Shown: positions 23,137-24,495 of the stretch, one piece after another | How the letters are laid out: every line of letters starts with the position of its first letter | Numbering within the stretch: position 1 is the first letter of the stretch | Assembly: GCA_963661545.1 (NCBI GenBank) | Contig: CAVLCU010000020.1 | Span: 1-24,495, forward strand | Origin: Scatomonas sp963661545 | Lineage (GTDB): Bacteria; Bacillota; Clostridia; Lachnospirales; Lachnospiraceae | Direction of reading: 5' to 3' | Length of the DNA: 24,495 nt | The notes under the pieces: model-generated | Database searches by the model: none | The model's input: only the letters and a program-made list of their open reading frames with translations | Told to the model about the DNA's origin: nothing | Program-made: the position numbers and the translations under genes

Positions 23137-24144
23137 CTAATAGACGGCCCAGGACTGGGGAATAAAGAGCTCCTCGAATTTGCGGATGGAATATTGGTCT
23201 GTCATGCCGGAAATGTAATCGCAGACCACCCGCTCCATACTTTCCCCCCGGTCGATCAGCTCCCGGTATTCCCGGGACAGCTGATCCGGGTGACTGCTGT
23301 AATATTCATAGAGCTCTGTCAGCATCCTCTTGGCTTTCATCTCATCATGCTTGGCAATATCATTCTTATATACATTCTCAAACATCAGGCGCCGCAGCTC
23401 CCCCATGGCCTCCCCAATCTCCTCCGATTGGAGAATCTGATCCTTCCCCCTGCTATGCTTCACAATGTCATGAATCAAGGTATTCAGCCGTTCCCGACAG
23501 GTACCTCCCAGAATCACCCGCAGGGTAATAGGAATGTCATCCTCACTGATGATACCCGCCCTTTGGGCGTCATCCATATCATGATGGATATAAGAGATCT
23601 TATCACAGAGCCGAACCACCTGTCCCTCCAGGGTATGAGGATGACCGGCGGTTCGATGGTTCAGGATTCCATCCTTCACCTCCCAGGTAAGATTCAGTCC
23701 CCTGCCATCCCTCTCCAAAAGCTCCACCACCCGGATGCTTTGCTTATAATGGGCAAAGCCCTCCGGGCAAACCTCGTCCAGGGCATCCTCCCCCGCATGG
23801 CCAAAGGGCGTGTGCCCCAAGTCATGTCCCAGGGCAATGGCTTCCACCAGATCCTCGTTCAGATTCAAGGCCTTGGCAATGGTTCTGGCGGTCTGAGACA
23901 CCTCCAGGGTATGGGTCAGCCGGGTCCTGTAATGGTCCCCCTGGGGGGACAAAAAGACCTGGGTTTTATCCTTAAGCCGCCGAAAGGCCTTGGAATGCAG
24001 GATTCGATCCCGGTCTCTTTGGTAGACCGTTCGAATATCGCATTCCGCCTCCTCCATCACCCTTCCCCTGGATTCCCTGCTTTTCGACGCGTAAGGACTC
24101 AATTCCAGGAATTCCCTCTCCTCGAAGCTTTCTCGAATATTCAT
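23137..24144 (-). CDS. dgt: Deoxyguanosinetriphosphate triphosphohydrolase-like protein
   Basis: A 335-residue HD-superfamily dNTP triphosphohydrolase that releases tripolyphosphate from dNTPs. Metal ligands are visible as H78 in RLTHTLEV, the HD pair 107-108 in ALGHDLGHTPFGH, and D181 in LCDKISYIHHD. The N-terminus MNIRESFEEREFLELSPYASKS fits the family, so I choose ATG 24144. Further in-frame ATGs at 24156 and 24180 exist, and both 24144 and 24156 are preceded by the same GGGGGTG tract. The EF-1.1-like short form is usual in Firmicutes, where dgt often heads the dnaG-rpoD operon as here. The enzyme probably tunes dNTP pools; nucleotide specificity cannot be read from sequence. Confidence 0.93.
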   Translation of the reverse strand: MNIRESFEEREFLELSPYASKSRESRGRVMEEAECDIRTVYQRDRDRILHSKAFRRLKDKTQVFLSPQGDHYRTRLTHTLEVSQTARTIAKALNLNEDLVEAIALGHDLGHTPFGHAGEDALDEVCPEGFAHYKQSIRVVELLERDGRGLNLTWEVKDGILNHRTAGHPHTLEGQVVRLCDKISYIHHDMDDAQRAGIISEDDIPITLRVILGGTCRERLNTLIHDIVKHSRGKDQILQSEEIGEAMGELRRLMFENVYKNDIAKHDEMKAKRMLTELYEYYSSHPDQLSREYRELIDRGESMERVVCDYISGMTDQYSIRKFEELFIPQSWAVY

Positions 24145-24188
24145 AGGCACCCCCATTACACCCCCGTTGAAAGAACTCACCTGTAATC

Positions 24189-24194
24189 ATTATA
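24189..24194 (-). promoter_or_regulatory. Probable -10 element for the dgt-dnaG-rpoD operon
   Basis: A perfect TATAAT on the minus strand lies about 45 bases before the dgt start codon. No good -35 is found at 16-18 bases; the upstream DNA is A/T-rich, and the divergent tRNA promoter is about 50 bases away. Transcription would start near 24182, leaving a leader of about 38 bases. Confidence 0.35.
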
Positions 24195-24244
24195 CGACGG
24201 TATTCCTCCAAATCCTTTTTGTTTTTCGATTTTTAAAAAAAGTG

Positions 24245-24273
24245 TTGACGACTATTTTCAAAAATGCTATAAT
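24245..24273 (+). promoter_or_regulatory. Near-consensus promoter of the tRNA-Leu gene
   Basis: TTGACG (24245-24250) and TATAAT (24268-24273) are separated by exactly 17 bases, so 11 of 12 positions match the sigma-A consensus. Transcription should start near 24280, about 35 bases before the mature tRNA. The leader contains CTGTCG (24279-24284) that can pair with CGACAG (24303-24308). Confidence 0.85.
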
Positions 24274-24314
24274 AACACCTGTCGTTTGAGCAAAGGCTTT
24301 GGCGACAGCCAAAT

Positions 24315-24398
24315 GCGGAAGTGTCGGAACTGGCAGACGAGCAAGACTAAGGATCTTGTGGCATTCGTGCCGTGTGGGTTCAAGTCCCATCTTCCGCA
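24315..24398 (+). tRNA. tRNA-Leu, anticodon AAG
   Basis: An 84-base class II tRNA. The acceptor arms GCGGAAG and CTTCCGC pair over seven positions with discriminator A. The D-loop contains AACTGGCAGA. The anticodon stem CAAGA/TCTTG encloses the loop CTAAGGA, with U33 and anticodon AAG at 24349-24351. A long variable arm (GGCA TTC GTGCC) and the T-arm with GTTCAAGT are typical of leucine tRNA. G37 after the anticodon also fits a Leu-CUN tRNA. CCA is not encoded directly after A73 (the next bases are GACCA), so it must be added enzymatically. Adenosine at position 34 implies conversion to inosine by TadA. Confidence 0.95.
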
Positions 24399-24405
24399 GA
24401 CCAAA

Positions 24406-24437
24406 ATCGGAACTGTAAACACAGTTCCGATTTTTTT
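24406..24437 (+). terminator. Intrinsic terminator of the tRNA-Leu gene
   Basis: ATCGGAACTGT (24406-24416) and ACAGTTCCGAT (24421-24431) form a perfect 11-bp stem with an AAAC loop, followed directly by TTTTTT. Three upstream A bases can extend the stem. It begins 8 bases after the tRNA. Confidence 0.95.
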
Positions 24438-24442
24438 ATGAT

Positions 24443-24489
24443 GAAAGCCCCGACAAGCAGCCGGGCTGAGGGGCATGCTAGCATGCACC
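24443..24489. repeat. Repeat-like element at the right edge
   Basis: GAAAGCCCCGACAAGCAGCC (24443-24462) resembles the left-edge sequence starting at 57. It is followed by CAGCC-G-GGCTG (24458-24468) and the palindrome GCATGC-TA-GCATGC (24473-24486). The left edge has the related palindrome GACATGC-TC-GCATGTC. I infer another copy of a dispersed structured intergenic element, cut off by the window end. Confidence 0.45.
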
Positions 24490-24495
24490 GAAGCA

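Overview
This window looks like chromosomal DNA from an anaerobic Firmicute of the Clostridia, most likely a Lachnospiraceae member; that placement is inferred. It rests on GC content near one half (by eye), AGGAGG-type ribosome binding sites, a dgt-dnaG-rpoD-trmK-nif3 macromolecular-synthesis cluster, a pyrB-pyrI pair, and a lone Na+-translocating decarboxylase beta subunit followed by a tiny one-helix peptide. A 34-base run of N inside pyrB shows it comes from a draft assembly.

Layout, left to right. Positions 1-180 hold no convincing gene but several hairpins, and part of this sequence recurs imperfectly at the far right end. Next come, on the minus strand, a 37-residue membrane peptide and oadB, then a divergent plus-strand XRE-type regulator (1701-1943) preceded by a perfect dyad. 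From about 2039 to 24144 every gene is on the minus strand. Read in transcription order (right to left) they form three blocks. (1) dgt, dnaG, rpoD, trmK, nif3-like and a TGS-domain nucleoside kinase, tightly packed or overlapping. (2) The RNase P RNA gene with its own promoter, then maf, a DUF308/HdeD membrane protein, mtnK, mtnA and a second-type DnaK. (3) pyrB with its own promoter, then pyrI, a DUF815 ATPase, folC, pheA, ppx and ppk, most with short overlaps, ending at a stem-loop shared with the convergent regulator gene. At the right edge, on the plus strand, lies a tRNA-Leu gene with anticodon AAG, a near-consensus promoter and a strong intrinsic terminator.

Function. Block 1 joins DNA priming, the primary sigma factor, dNTP control and tRNA modification. 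Block 2 mixes tRNA processing, nucleotide-pool cleaning and the first two steps of methylthioribose (or 5-deoxyribose) salvage. Block 3 combines de novo pyrimidine synthesis, folate polyglutamylation, phenylalanine synthesis and polyphosphate turnover. Most of this is housekeeping. I found no defence island, phage, transposon, CRISPR array or biosynthetic cluster, and no clear candidate for an undescribed system. The points most worth a second look are the pyrB assembly artefact, the A34 tRNA-Leu, the DnaK paralogue with an unusual basic and shortened C-terminus, the 37-residue partner of OadB, and the rnpB-maf junction without a terminator.
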